Part shown: in pieces, positions 46,901 to 58,366 of the stretch
Layout: each line of letters starts with the position of its first letter
Position numbering within the stretch: position 1 is the first letter of the stretch
Source of the DNA: Psilocybe azurescens
Lineage: Eukaryota > Basidiomycota > Agaricomycetes > Agaricales > Agrocybaceae
Reading direction: 5' to 3'
Assembly: GCA_023853785.1 (NCBI GenBank)
Contig: JAJIRX010000668.1
Coordinates: 682,001 to 746,000, forward strand
DNA: 64,000 nt
Notes under the pieces: generated by a model
Seen by the model: only the letters and a program-made list of their open reading frames with translations
Database searches by the model: none
What the model was told of the DNA's origin: nothing
Translations under genes and position numbers: made by a program

Positions 46901-48431
46901 ACCGACGACAATACCGACGCGTACCACGGCAGGTACGGCCGACGACAACACCCGATGGCGACACCGACGCATACAACGACGGGTATGGCTGACCACGACG
47001 TCGATAACGCAGACGACGACACCACCAATGTACCCTGTCGCCCCCCTTTTTCCGTTCTTTCTTTCTGTTTTTCTTTTTTGTTTCTTTTTATTATGTTTTT
47101 ATTTTATTTTTACCTGTATATAATCATGTAGTATATAGTTTTTAATATATTATATTACATTGTCACATAAATTTAAGCTAAGATTAAAGTATTCCAGTTG
47201 GAATCCAATTGGATTCCATTCCATGTGAATTTAAAGTTGGACTTAGTGAAATTCACAAAGTCAGATAATAATGTAGTATATAGTTTACAATATATTATAT
47301 TACATTGTTACATGAATTAAAGATAAGATTGAAGTATTATTCTAGTGACCTAGCTTCCTTAATATGGCTCCCAAAGCTTCCAAGAACACTGCTACTGTCC
47401 CTAACTCCCCTCCCAAGTCTGCAATTAAACCAGCGACAGTCCACTGGACATCCACTGGACATCCACTGGACATCCACTGGACTCCACTGGACAGAGCACT
47501 CTTGGATCTGGTCTAATTAAGTGCTGAGAGTCCAGTGGAAGTCCACTGGAAGTCCAACGGAAGTCCAATGGACTGGACAGTCCGGCCAGTCCGCCTGTTT
47601 TCTGTCTTGAAGTGACTTGACCGGACTTTGACCGAATTTGGCCGGACTCTGACTGGACTGGTACCGGAATTTTGTCAAGTCCAATGGAATCCGTTGGACG
47701 TCCAATGGACTGTCCATTGGAATTGGCTGGGTCCGGTGAAAGTCCATTGGAGTCCAACGGAATATGGGGGCACTGTAAAGTACACCATGTCTGCGTAAAA
47801 TTGAAGAATACATGTAGCTAATGCACTTATGCTCGACCGTAGAACCGACAAGTTGATCAACCGTTTGATGATCTATACCATAAACAACGGAGTATTAACG
47901 ACGCAAGTGCCCCTCATCGTCCAGTGCTTCGAGCCTTTGTTGACTTGCGCATGTAGAGTTTTCGATATTATCACGCTGACACTGGTAAGGGATGTTTCAG
48001 AACTTCATGAGGTTCAGTGCAAAGCTCATCATACTCCATGACATAGGTTATCACTCGTCCACGGGATTTTCTCTTCTTCGCGTTCTCTCAAGTTCTCGCT
48101 ACATGTAGGATCCCCGTTCATTAGCCTTCGACCATCAATTCCAAAGGCTAACGATATCTGACATACACGACAGTATACACCAATTCTTTCCTAGCCACGC
48201 TGAACTCTCGACGAAGGCCGGAAAAGGCGGATGCAATAGTGTCTTCGAATGCTTTGACTCTCCAGACCATCAATTTCCGAGCTGCGGCGGCTGGAGCGGT
48301 CAACAGTGATTCGACGTCTTCGCCTATAGAGAATGGGTCTCATAAGGTATTTCCTTGCATGTCTAAGGTGATTTCATGCTCATGACATTGAACAGAACCA
48401 AAATAATCGACTTGTACCCGATGTAGTATAG
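43903..48431 (+). CDS. DUF6534-type membrane protein with a MULE in one intron
   Basis: ATG 43903 gives MAFFGLSVNDTFGAYTLG, then FASS-ILFGVTCFQ, TYHYFNTYSDGILLKLT, FEMLHVSFSIHAVYHYLIND, AIVVLVVQLFYALRIYI, SRRKNVLIPVAI and, near 45150-45229, LSTAVAIDITIASTLTYYL and HTSRTGIKQ. After a 2613-base intron (45230-47842) the frame resumes TDKLINRLMIYTINNGVLTT, VFDIITLTL, VITRPRDFLFFAF and YTNSFLATLNSRRRPEKADA, ending LVPDVV at 48431. Each block falls where DUF6534 proteins (uncharacterised, multi-span, basidiomycete) have it. One later intron starts GCAAGT (GC-AG) and an early one appears to start GCATGG. Several middle exons (44640-45120) are not fully resolved. The MULE at 45247-47784 lies wholly in the large intron. 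Confidence 0.75.
45589..45669 (-). ncRNA. tRNA-like pol III promoter unit inside MULE B
   Basis: On the minus strand the sequence starts GCCTTTGTGGCTCAGTTGG, with a perfect A-box (TGGCTCAGTTGG). About 50 bases on is a B-box-like GAGTTCAATTC, followed closely by a run of eight T, a pol III terminator. An anticodon-arm-like hairpin GGCAT-TCTCCG-ATGCC lies between. The acceptor stem does not pair, so it is not a working tRNA but a tRNA-derived unit. The same segment, decayed, occurs at about 60056-60130 in element C. Confidence 0.6.
45840..46820. repeat. GC-rich minisatellite in MULE B
   Basis: Irregular tandem repetition of GGCGAGGGCGAGTACAGCGG and GGGGACGAGGACGACGGC-type units. It leaves frames of more than 400 codons open on both strands (Arg/Gly/Glu-rich on plus, Pro/Ser/Arg-rich on minus). 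I regard these as by-products of the repeat. The equivalent region of element C (60290-60560) is much shorter. Confidence 0.75.
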
Positions 48432-48590
48432 CGAAAGAACGTGATGGATATTGATGGGTGCCCGTGGACGTTGAGTTGCATACGACTTTCTCAAATTTGG
48501 ACTTCCTTACGAATTCAATTATTATTTATACGACTTGGAGGACATTTATTCATTTCCAGCCGCCCCCCTTTTTTCTTTTTTTTTTTTTTT

Positions 48591-49151
48591 TTACTTATGT
48601 AGCTTCTCTGTACCAATTTGCGTTCTCGTAGTCCTCCAAATCCAACACATGACAATCAACGACTTGAAGACACTCCCATCCCACCTACAAACCATCGCGC
48701 GTAATCCCAATATCCTGGCTAGACCCAAAGAACGTCGGGTTCGTAAAACCGCTCCCCGTGTCCAAATACCACCCCTGCGCTCGCCCGTGCCGGGGACTCG
48801 GAACGCAACGATCTCCCAGCCGTTCCTGCCCCAGCAGGCGGTGGCCGGGTTGGCGAAGGACGCCGGGACGTCGAACCAGGCGTCACTGCCCCGAGAGTAG
48901 CTCGACACGAAGGCTTGAGGCCAGTGGTGCCGGAGACGTCGCGGATGTTAAAGCCCGTTCCGGCGTTGTATGAGATTCAGTTTGATTAGTATGTTTGGCA
49001 TAGTTAATAATGATGCGGTAATTGTGGAGACTCGTGGGGCGGTGAGGAAGCAAGGACATACCTCATGGCTTCCATCGACAGACCCAGCAGAGGATGCTAC
49101 CTGGGTGGCGAATAGAATGATAGAAGCTATCACGGTAGATGCAAACTTCAT
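48591..49151 (-). pseudogene. Decayed small secreted protein gene
   Basis: On the minus strand ATG 49151 opens a signal peptide (MKFASTVIASIILFATQVAS, then SAGSVDGSHE). An intron starts GTATGT. The next exon reads YNAGTGFNIRDVSGTTGLKP in one frame and then FVSSYSRGSDAWFDVPASFA, GRNGWEIVAFR in another. A third shift gives LDTGSGFTNPTFFG. The FVSSY..GSDAWF and WGRNGWE.VAF motifs are known to me from small secreted mushroom proteins of unknown function. Two frameshifts within about 200 bases indicate a pseudogene, unless the sequence contains errors. Confidence 0.55.
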
Positions 49152-50237
49152 AATGTTTGATTGATGTCAAAGTTGAGAAATCGTTTTACTCGACGACAAT
49201 AAGACGTCGGCCAGTGAAGAACCCAAGCGAGAGGAACATTCTCGATTTATACAAAAATTGTGTGCACACCATGATAAGGACAAATAACGAACGAGCGATT
49301 CTAGCTCTCGAAAGTGTAGTAGAAGTCAATCCTTTGCATACGGTAAAAATCGAATTCCGGGGGTTGGTTATACTTATACCTGTCTCCTACCACTAGTATC
49401 ACTAGCTACGAGCACAATGGTAGAAGTAAGCGTTGTGCATGCGGTGACATACGAGTCCCGAGCTTAAGCTTTCGTCCTGGTAGTATCTGCTACTCATAAT
49501 TACCGGCTGCGGCCTATTCGACACCAAAAGCTTTAGAATGAACGATGATGAGTCCTAAATAAATAGTCGCTGTTTCAAATTCCAGAACTTGACGAAAAGC
49601 AGACATTTCACATTGAATGAGATCGTTGACACCTCCACTGCACTACGCCCAGCCGTAATATTGACATCGCGTACTATCCAATCTCAGTCTAGCCGTGGTG
49701 GTGCGTACTGCGTGGAAAAAGAGTGGCGGTGGCACCAGTATTCCTCTTGTCCAACATGATTCATGAGAAAGTTTTAGAATGAAAAAGATGATAGGAAGCT
49801 CTGATAGCCGTTGCTTCAGTGCTAGAACATAGCTGACCCCGAAGCAGATATGCGGTATCAAACTAAGAAGCGCTGCCGGGCAAGGCATTCAGTTCAGATC
49901 GTGTTAGATCTTCGACACGTCCACTACAGTGCGCCCTCGGTGTATATTGACATTCAGCCTCACGATGCGTAATTCATAGAGAGAAAGCGGCAATGGCACC
50001 AGTAAAGTCGGACCTGCCCAAACCCATACCTGCCAGTTGACGGCCCAAACTACGGGTTATCACAGGTTATGGGGTAGAGCAGGTGTGCTAAAAATATTCA
50101 GCCTTCGTCCTCATAAGAAACGGATCTTGCTACATTTTTATCTTAGCTAGCATTACTTCGAGCTTCTGCTTCAATTCTAGTTTTTATTTTCACATAAATT
50201 TTTGAATTCTTGCTCTAGTAAGTAAGTTACGAGTCCT
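49152..50237. other. Intergenic, no gene recognised
   Basis: Short frames only (for example 49157-49396). It contains two related stretches near 49620-49730 and 49900-50000 (GACACCTCCACTGCACTACG versus GACACGTCCACTACAGTGCG), a diverged direct repeat of about 110 bases. Confidence 0.4.
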
Positions 50238-50631
50238 TGTTGAGGGAAATTGGTCCTTCACGAAAATTGTTGCGTTGCATTGTCTTCCTTATCCACTAAC
50301 TACTATATTAGGCCAATCACTTTCTTCATTTGTCTGGGGCCTTGGCAAGCCCCCCGCATATTTGTTCTCCCTTTTCTTTGACTATACAGTAGCATGCAAT
50401 CCACACGGTATTTCCCGTGTGGATAGTATGTAGAGCTTTCGGATGATTGTTGGACCTCAGCCGTTTACATTCCTGTCTATGTCTGAGGTCCGTATATTTT
50501 ACCTGTTTAAATCCTTATATTTACTTACTCTACCCTGTAGTTTCTCACTGCACTTTGTAACTACAGGTACAATATATAGCCGTTTACATTCCTGTCTACG
50601 TCTGAGTTTCTTACTGCGCTTCGTAACTACA
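50238..50631 (+). repeat. Copia 5' LTR, CpG retained
   Basis: The 394-base LTR keeps CpG at sites where the 3' LTR has TpG or CpA (for example CACACGGTATTTCCCGTGTG, GTCCGTATA, TCTACGTCTGAG, GCGCTTCGTAAC). Confidence 0.9.
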
Positions 50632-50729
50632 GGTTATGGGCCCCACGTGATTTTTGAGACACTCAGAAACATAGTGGACTAAACATTTATTTTTGGCTCA
50701 GGAGTAACATTGCTACCCACATACTCTAC

Positions 50730-53700
50730 ATGACATCCAAATCAGGTGGGCTGTCACCCCTATACTTCCCGGAATCAGAGAAGTTCGACGGATTGAACTA
50801 CTTGGAATGGAAGGAAACAATCCTTATGGCATGCCGTGTCTGCGGCGCACGAGGGTATCTCGAGGGGCGGATCCTAAACCCAGTCCTGGCAGTCTCACCC
50901 TCTCCTTCCCCCAAGACAACTGACACAAACCCTCCGTACTCTGTGACCCTCCCAGCCAAGGATACTCCCTGGACATTGCTCAGCCCTAGCACCGAAGAAT
51001 GGGACACGAGGGATGCCTGGTGCCTCTTAGCTATATGCCAGAACGTTAAGAACACAGTCAGGCTCAGACTGAAGACAAACAGGATGGTAGCAGAAGCATG
51101 GAAGTCACTCAAAGACTGCTACAACCTTTCAAGCAATCTCACCAGAGTATATGCCCAACGCGAGCTACGAGGGGTCACAATGACAGATGGCAACAACTTT
51201 TGAGCACACCTTTTGACATTACACATTAAACATAAACGCGCCAATGCAGTCAGCGCAAACATTACCGACTCTGACTTTAGGGAGGTTATCCTGGCATCCT
51301 TACCATTGTCCTGGGACAACATCATATCGACTCTCCACCAAACCCCATCGCTTATGGACACCATAGTCTCCCTCAAGATGCACTGGAACAGGATAAACAG
51401 GAACGTGAAGGTTTGCACTCCAGGCACCACAGTGGTTGCACTCAAGGCAAACACAAGGAATGACACCTTCAACAAGAAGGTGTGCGTTAACACGAACTGC
51501 CAATGCCATGGTCATCTCATTGAAGACTGCTATTGGAAGGGTGGAGGAAAGGAGGGCCAATTCCCCCCTGGATTCGGCCAGAGAGGCAGTACAATGGGGT
51601 CAGCAGCAAACACAGTGAACTGCACTGCACTGCCAGAGGCCACTGCAAACATTGCCATAGTTGAGACGGCATATGCATTATGCGCAAAGGTCGACCTAAT
51701 CGATATCCAGTCGACAGCTGCCTCATCTGAAATAACACAAGGAGATTTTGTTGAATATACTATCACAAAGGTACCAGATCCGCCAGATGAGCTTTGAGAC
51801 ATAGATGGGTTGGCGATGATGGCTAGATCAGAATTGGCGACAGATAGAGCAACATATGCAGACTCGGGCGCTAGTAACCACTGTTTCGCAAATAAATCTG
51901 ATTTCTCCACCTACGAATTGTTCGATAACATACAACAAGGACAAGCTGCCACCCGATCAGCAAAATTTTCTATTCATGGAAAGGGAAACATTACAAAACA
52001 CTACATATCTGCGAACATTGGGTGCAATTCAACTTCAGCAATGTATTACACACCCCAGATTTTGCAGCAAACCTCATCTCAATTAGCCAATTTGACAAGG
52101 CAGGATTCCAGGTGGTTGTTGGTGCAGGAAGGGCTAAATTCATCAATCTGAAGGGGGAAGTAGCTCTGGAAGTTGAAAGGAAGAACGGCATGTATGCCTT
52201 CCAGGAGACCTCAGCAGAATCAAACCCAGTTGCAATGGCCGCAAGATCACATGATAAACCAACCACGATCCAGCAATGGCACCGACAATTATGCCATTTT
52301 GGACAAAGAACAATCAAAGAAATGGCGAGCAAAGGGTTGGTTGATGGGCTACACATCACAAACCTAAATGTTGAGATGCCCGGGGTCTGCGAAGACTGTG
52401 TGTATGGGAAACAAACAAACCGCCCATACGACAAGAAAGTCAAGCCTGAAACTGAACTACTGGAGCAAGTTCATCTAGATCTGTGGGGTCTGGGGCACGT
52501 GAGAGTCAGTCGGTGGGGCAAAATATGCACTAGTGTTTACTGACAGGGCATCATCGTACTGAATGGAATTCTTCCTCTCAGAGAAATTTAGCGACACTAC
52601 AATTCAAGCTGTGAAAGAGTTCAAGGCAGAAGCTGAAACACAAACTGGAAAGAAAATTAAATGTTTTCAGATGGACATGGGGAAGGAATTCCTTAATAGC
52701 ACCCTTGCGGTGTTCTGCAAAGAACATGGGATTTGGATCGAGACGCCTGCACTGTATGCACACAGTGGTAACAGAGTTGCTGAATGCACAAACTGCACAG
52801 TCATTGAGGCTGTCAGATGTGTTTGATGTGACGCCGGCTTAGATGCCAAATGGTGGGCAGACCTGTTTGCAGCCATAATATACGTGCTGAATCTCATCCC
52901 TTCAAGACATCATCCTGGAGTCATTCCAGCTGAACGATGGTTCAATAAACAACAAGATATATCTCACCTTCAACCCATTGGATCCAACGCATACGCAAAA
53001 ATACCAAAAGAAGTAAATCCGTCCAAACTCAACACAGTCTCCATCAAGTATGTCCTTATTGGTTATTACAGCCGTGATGCATACAAACTGCTTAATATGG
53101 CAACCAGCGAGGTTGTGAAGTTGAGGAATGTAGTCTTTGAAGAAGGGGTTGGTCATCATACGCAGGTTAATCAGGAGCCCCTACACAATGAGCCAATATT
53201 TGAGGATGAAATCAACCCCAAAGACATACCCAACAAGACACCACTTACCTCAAATACTGTTGAGACAGTGCAGACGCCGGATGAACCAAACATGGAAGCT
53301 CCAGCTGTAGACATTCAAGGAAGGATCATTGTAAATAACCCTTACCCGATTGGCGCCTTGTCATAGGCAAGGGATTAATATGCAACCACTGAGACAACCA
53401 CAGCCAGCACAGAGATCCCAATGCAAAGCAATTCAGCCAATGACCACAACTGATGAGGCACAAGTGGAGCTGCCTCAACGATCAACTCAAATCACAACCC
53501 TCTCGCCAGCCGCTAAGGAATCAGAAGAATTTGAGAAGAGGGAAGAGGAGGCACAGAAGGCAAAGGAGGATTGGGCGATAAATCTGTTAGTTTTTGTGAT
53601 TAAACACTTTGTTTCTAATGTTCTACACTTGATATTTGGACTTGTATAAATGGACACTTAGTTAGAATTCGCTCTTTTCGGTGTTTTTGCACACTGTTAT

Positions 53701-55797
53701 GTTAATAACTTTTTGTAGAGTAAAGTTATTCAAATTCTGATCACTGATCCGGAATCCCCTCGTTGAGACGGTTCCGGTGATATATAATTTGTCACGTAAT
53801 TATAGGTTTGGTGTTTTGACGCAATATTGTGGACACCTATAGTCACGCCCTCGCCATTTTTAGACACTTAGCCATGTAAAAGACCAGTATTCCTACTATG
53901 TCTGAGGAAACAAAGACACTAGAACAAGATTTGGAGTCTACAGAAGCAATTTACTATTTTCACTCATACTTGTCATTGTTGCGCATTTGAGATTTGACTC
54001 TATTGTTACTCATCAGTATAGCTACTGATTTGTGCATTATTGTCTATTTCTAACAGAATCACACAAAACCATCTGCAAATATGGCAATCTACAACATAGA
54101 TATTGACATGGCAAATTTTCAATCATGGCATATGAAGAATTTTCAATCCGACCTTACCAAGTACATTGCCCTCATGGCAGACAGCGACCCGAACCCAATC
54201 ATGCAAATACCTGCGTCATTTAAGGAGGCAATGAAGAACCCAGATGTGTGGATGCCTGCCATGCAAGCAGAGATGGAGATGATGGTAAAGCATGGGGTGT
54301 TTACGAAGGTACCGAGGCCAGAGGACTTGCTGGTGATAGGGTTGAAATGGGTATTTGGTTTCAAGTATAACTTGGAAGGCGAGGTTGTGCAGATGAAGGC
54401 AAGGTTAGTCGCACAAGGATTCAATCAGATTCCAGGAGTGGACTTCGACCAAACATATGCATCGGTGGCACATCTAGAATCAATGCGGATATGTATCACA
54501 ATAATCGCACATCTCAACCTCAACTTATGGCAGATCGACTTCGTTGCCACATACCTAAACAGCAATAACAAATTTGAGGTTTACACTGAACAGGCACCGG
54601 GTTTCATTTGTGAAGGGGGAGGAGAACCTGGTATATCACGCAAATAAAACCCTCTATGGTATGATGGCAGGCACACATGACTGGGAGGAGGAACTTTCAA
54701 GAACTTATGATGCATTGGGGTACTACCAGTCAAAAGCCGACCCATGTGTACGACACCACGTAATGGATGGACAGTACACCTTAAACGTGACTTACACAGA
54801 GCGAGGCGTAGTTGGCGGATCATCAACAGAGGCAGAGAGGAGAAAAGTGATAGGGGAGTTGGATGGATCATATGACATTAAGGTGCTGGAGGATCAGGAG
54901 GACAAGGGGAGATGGATCTTGGGGATGAGGATGAGGAAAGACGTGGAAACTGGGACCATATCACTCTTGCAACAACCATACTTGAACAACTGCTGAAACA
55001 ACACGGAATGGACAATTGCAACCCAAAGAAGACCCTGCTCCCACTCAGAATTGACTTGTCACTTCGCGGATTGCACTGAGACACCAGAGCAGAAGCAGTT
55101 TATGAAAGATAAACCATACCATGAGGTCTTGGGTGCTATCATGTGGGGACAGGTAGCTACCTGACCAGATCTATCATTTGCAGTAAATCTCCTCGCATGA
55201 TTCCAGATGAACCCAGGACCAGCACACTGGAGAGCCCTTATGCATGTACTTGCATACATTAAAGGAACAATCAACTACAAGCTCAGATACTACAGAGGGT
55301 CCAACAACAGAATCAACCCTTATGGACACGTGGACACTGATTATGCTGGAGACCTGCTCAATATGGGAAGATCAACAGGCACGTACATCTTCATGATGGC
55401 TGGCGGGCCAGTATCATGGTGTTCAAAGCAACAAGCAACAGTGGTGCTATCAACAACCAAGGCCAAATATATGGCAATGAGCAGAGCATGCCAGCAGGCT
55501 GTGTGGATGACATCGTTTATGAGCAAGGCTGGACTTGCGCAACCCCTCCCTTCAATCCTATATAACAACAACAGTGGGTCGGTGGCTCTTACAAAGAGTA
55601 AAAAGGGTCATAAGAAAGCAAAGCACATTCAAATACAATACCATTACATTTGTGAGCAGGTTGCAACAGAGGAGATCAACGTCATCCATGTCCCGTCCGA
55701 GGAGAATTTAGCCAACATACTCACCAAAGCCCTACCTCAAGAAGTGACTGAATATCAATGCAGGATGCTGGGGCTAACCCCAGGGGGTAGGGAATGA
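50730..55797 (+). pseudogene. Copia gag-pol, broken by stops and frameshifts
   Basis: Gag starts at ATG 50730 (MTSKSGGLSPLYFPESEKFD) and has a zinc knuckle CQCHGHLIEDC near 51500. It is split by a TGA at 51201. Protease follows with the DSG active site (YADSGASNHCF, about 51855). The GAG-pre-integrase region reads HRQLCHFGQRTIKEM with CEDCVYGKQ. Integrase reads VHLDLWGLGHV, QMDMGKEFLNS and SGNRVAEC. Reverse transcriptase starts near 54240 (VQMKARLVAQGFNQIPGVDF, QIDFVATYLNS). The YVDD-type site should be near 54790, where the frame reads NVTYTERGVVGGSS, so the aspartates are lost. RNase H has GHVDTDYAGD and KAKYMAMSRACQQAVW. Stops split integrase and reverse transcriptase. A non-coding-like gap lies at 53650-54080. 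The element cannot move by itself. Confidence 0.9.
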
Positions 55798-55811
55798 CCA
55801 ACTTAGGGGAG

Positions 55812-56206
55812 TGTTGAGGGAAATTGGTCCTTCACGAAAATTGTTGCATTGCATTGTCTTCCTTATCTACTAACTACTATATTAGGCCAATCACTTTCTT
55901 CATTTGTCTGGGGCCTTGGCAATCCCCCCTGCATATTTGTTCTCCCTTTTCTTTGACTATACAGTAGCATGCAATCCACATGGTATTTCCCATGTGGATA
56001 GTATGTAGAGCTCTCAGATGATTGTTGGACCTCAGCCGTTTACATTCCTGTCTATGTCTGAGGTCCATATATTTTACCTGTTTAAATCCTTATATTTATT
56101 TACTCTACCCTGTAGTTTCTCACTGCGCTTTGTAACTACAGGTACAATATATAGCCGTTTACATTCCTGTCTATGTCTGAGTTTCTCACAGTGCTTCATA
56201 ACTACA
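55812..56206 (+). repeat. Copia 3' LTR, CpG depleted
   Basis: The 395-base partner of the 5' LTR. By hand comparison at least eight CpGs of the 5' LTR are TpG/CpA here, against one site in the reverse direction. One shared CpG (CTTCACGAAAATT) survives in both. Confidence 0.9.
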
Positions 56207-56211
56207 GTCCT

Positions 56212-58132
56212 ATTATTACAAGTTCTTTATGCAAGTAAAGACTCATTCTTTACACAGGGACCCAGCGAGGGCACAATGTCAAGAACCTATCTTTCCTGTT
56301 TTGTCTTTAATAGTGTGACATAAATGTGATATCTGTTGCTCGGTATTTCCTGTTTTGTTTTCAATAACGTGACATGAACATGAATTCTATTGCTTTGGTG
56401 AAATCAGCTTCTCCCGAGTGATTTTTGCTGAATGATGCTCAACTCCTTCCATGATGTTAATATCGTGACATGAATTCTGAATTCCATTGCATTTGTCATC
56501 CAGCACTTTGATTGTACTATCACCAGTGGTTGTAAATTAACACTTTTCATTTATAACTTGACAACCACAGCTCTGTGAAATTCAATTTTTAGCATTCTCA
56601 TAGAGACAGCTTATATGCACATTAATCCAAATTGTTTATATTTTTATATTCAATGTAAGAGCCAAAATATTGTAATGAATGTGCCAAAATATGCAAAATC
56701 AGGCTCTGACATCATAAAATGGCTCCCTTTTCTCCAGTTTTTTTTTTTTGCATTGTGCATACCAAGTCATTCATTATCTAGCTTATAATTTTTGAATCCA
56801 TAAAGTGTGAGAAAGGATGGTAAAAGTGCAGGTGTGAAAAGATCTCACTGATATAGTCAACAAAGATTTTAAATTCACATCTTCTCTGGATATTATCTTG
56901 ACCTTGAACTCTACTTTGTCAAACACCCCTTCACTGACACTGCCTCCAAGCTTTACAAATGTAACTTCTTCAATATCAAGGACTTCTTCCAGTGCAACTT
57001 TGACTTTGATGAGCTTGACTAAGGTAGCAGATATGTATCAGACATATCACTGGTGTGAGTCCAACATTGTGAACTATGAGTCCTCTTGAAGTGCAGTGTT
57101 TGTAACTGCAGCTCTGTTAAGATCTTATTCTTGGCACACTCAGAGACAGCTCTCATGCACACTATTCTGTATTTTTTATATTTTTATGTTTAATGCAAGA
57201 GTCAAAATATTATAATAAATGTACCAAAAAGTGTAAAATCTGGCCTCAATATAGTAAAATAGCTTCTTTTTCTCTTGTTTTTGGTATTGTGCATAATGAA
57301 TTGTTCAGTATATGTAATTATAAATTTTGATGCTAAAAACTGTAAGCATAAGTAAGCAAGGATGGTTCAAATCAGTCCCACAAAAAGGACTCATTATGCC
57401 ATGCAAAGTAATGGCCACCAAGCCAAGTGTTGTAATAGACTTGTTGTTTTAACCAGGATTTGACAGTGTCACAACTTCTGTGATTGCCAACATGATCTAT
57501 ACCAACATGATGTGACCTAGTAATACATATGTGACAGAAGTGGCTATTGTGACTGCAAGAGAGGCAATAGTTTTGTTCTGACACACAGACTTGTATTGTG
57601 GGTACTCATTTACTATCTATCAATCACCTCATAGACATGACACTATAGGTGCCATGCCATTTCAAATTTCAATGCTTACACACTTTCTCTAAATAGCTGT
57701 TTCTACACCCCACTACTTCAATTCTACAAATTAATTAATCACATCAATCTACATCCTATAATACATTAAAATCTAAAAGTCAATTTTTACACACAATAGT
57801 TAACAATATATTTATTTTTACATGTATAAACTATACTGGAGCTTTTATACTCAAAAACAAAAAATATCATCTGTAGAGCACAGCAGACTGCCTATTTTCA
57901 ATTAGGAAATCATGTCTCAGTGCTATCTCAATATCCACATCTTTATTTAAATAGCACCCACACACATGCAAATTTCTTCACTGTTATATGTCAGTCATAG
58001 ACTTGCCAGAGCAGTACCCCTGCATCTTGCTAAGTTGATGCTCCACATCTCTATAGTAAATATAATATAAATATTTCATTACTCCATCTTTCCAAAGTCT
58101 AATAAAACCATTTGAAAATATCACAATAAAAG
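56212..58132. other. CpG-depleted sequence with a diverged direct repeat, no gene
   Basis: About 56570-56830 and 57110-57360 are diverged copies of one another (shared GAGACAGCT...ATGCACA, AATGYAAGAGYCAAAATATT, AAATGGCT/AAATAGCT followed by a T-rich run). No protein-like ORF. The area is probably old repeat DNA. Confidence 0.5.
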
Positions 58133-58366
58133 AGGTCTCTACCCTCACCCAGGTATTCCATATGGAGTTGGTGACTCTTTTTTTTGGCAGGTGTACTAGC
58201 CATTTAGAGATGGAGACTCCACCTGGAGTCCAGCTAGAATTGACTCATCCTCTATGTCAGCCAATGTAGAGAATATGGAACTCCTTCTGGACTTCATGTG
58301 GAACTTTATGTGGAGTTCCACATCCTCCATATGGATTCCATGTGGATTTAAATCATAAATCATGTA

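Larger units (their letters stand above)
45247..47784. mobile_element. MULE-like non-autonomous element B
   Basis: A 2538-base insertion flanked by perfect 9-base repeats CCATGTCTG (45238-45246 and 47785-47793). Ends are GAGGTCTTTACACAGCCCCCC-like on the left and, inverted, TGTACTTTACAGTGCCCCC on the right. Subterminal arrays carry AGTCCAACGGA and CCACTGGACAT motifs. Inside are a tRNA-like segment (about 45589-45669, minus strand) and a CpG-rich minisatellite (45840-46820). No transposase. Orientation matches element C at 58133 and is opposite to element A. Confidence 0.85.
50238..56206 (+). mobile_element. Full-length Ty1/Copia LTR retrotransposon, inactivated
   Basis: Both LTRs start TGTTGAGGGAAATTGG and end AACTACA: 50238-50631 (394 bases) and 55812-56206 (395 bases). 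The flanking 5-base target duplication GTCCT is perfect (50233-50237 and 56207-56211). A purine-rich tract (TTAGGGGAG) precedes the 3' LTR. The interior encodes gag, protease, integrase, reverse transcriptase and RNase H in Copia order, with stops and shifts. Confidence 0.95.

Noticed and set aside
45395..47131. Open frames of 430 to 530 codons on both strands in MULE B
   Set aside because: They come from a GC-rich minisatellite without stop codons. Both strands and several frames are open, residue content is Arg/Gly or Pro/Ser monotony, and the counterpart in MULE C is short and broken.
48535..48900. 121-codon plus-strand frame
   Set aside because: It is antisense to the secreted-protein remnant, whose motifs are recognisable on the minus strand.
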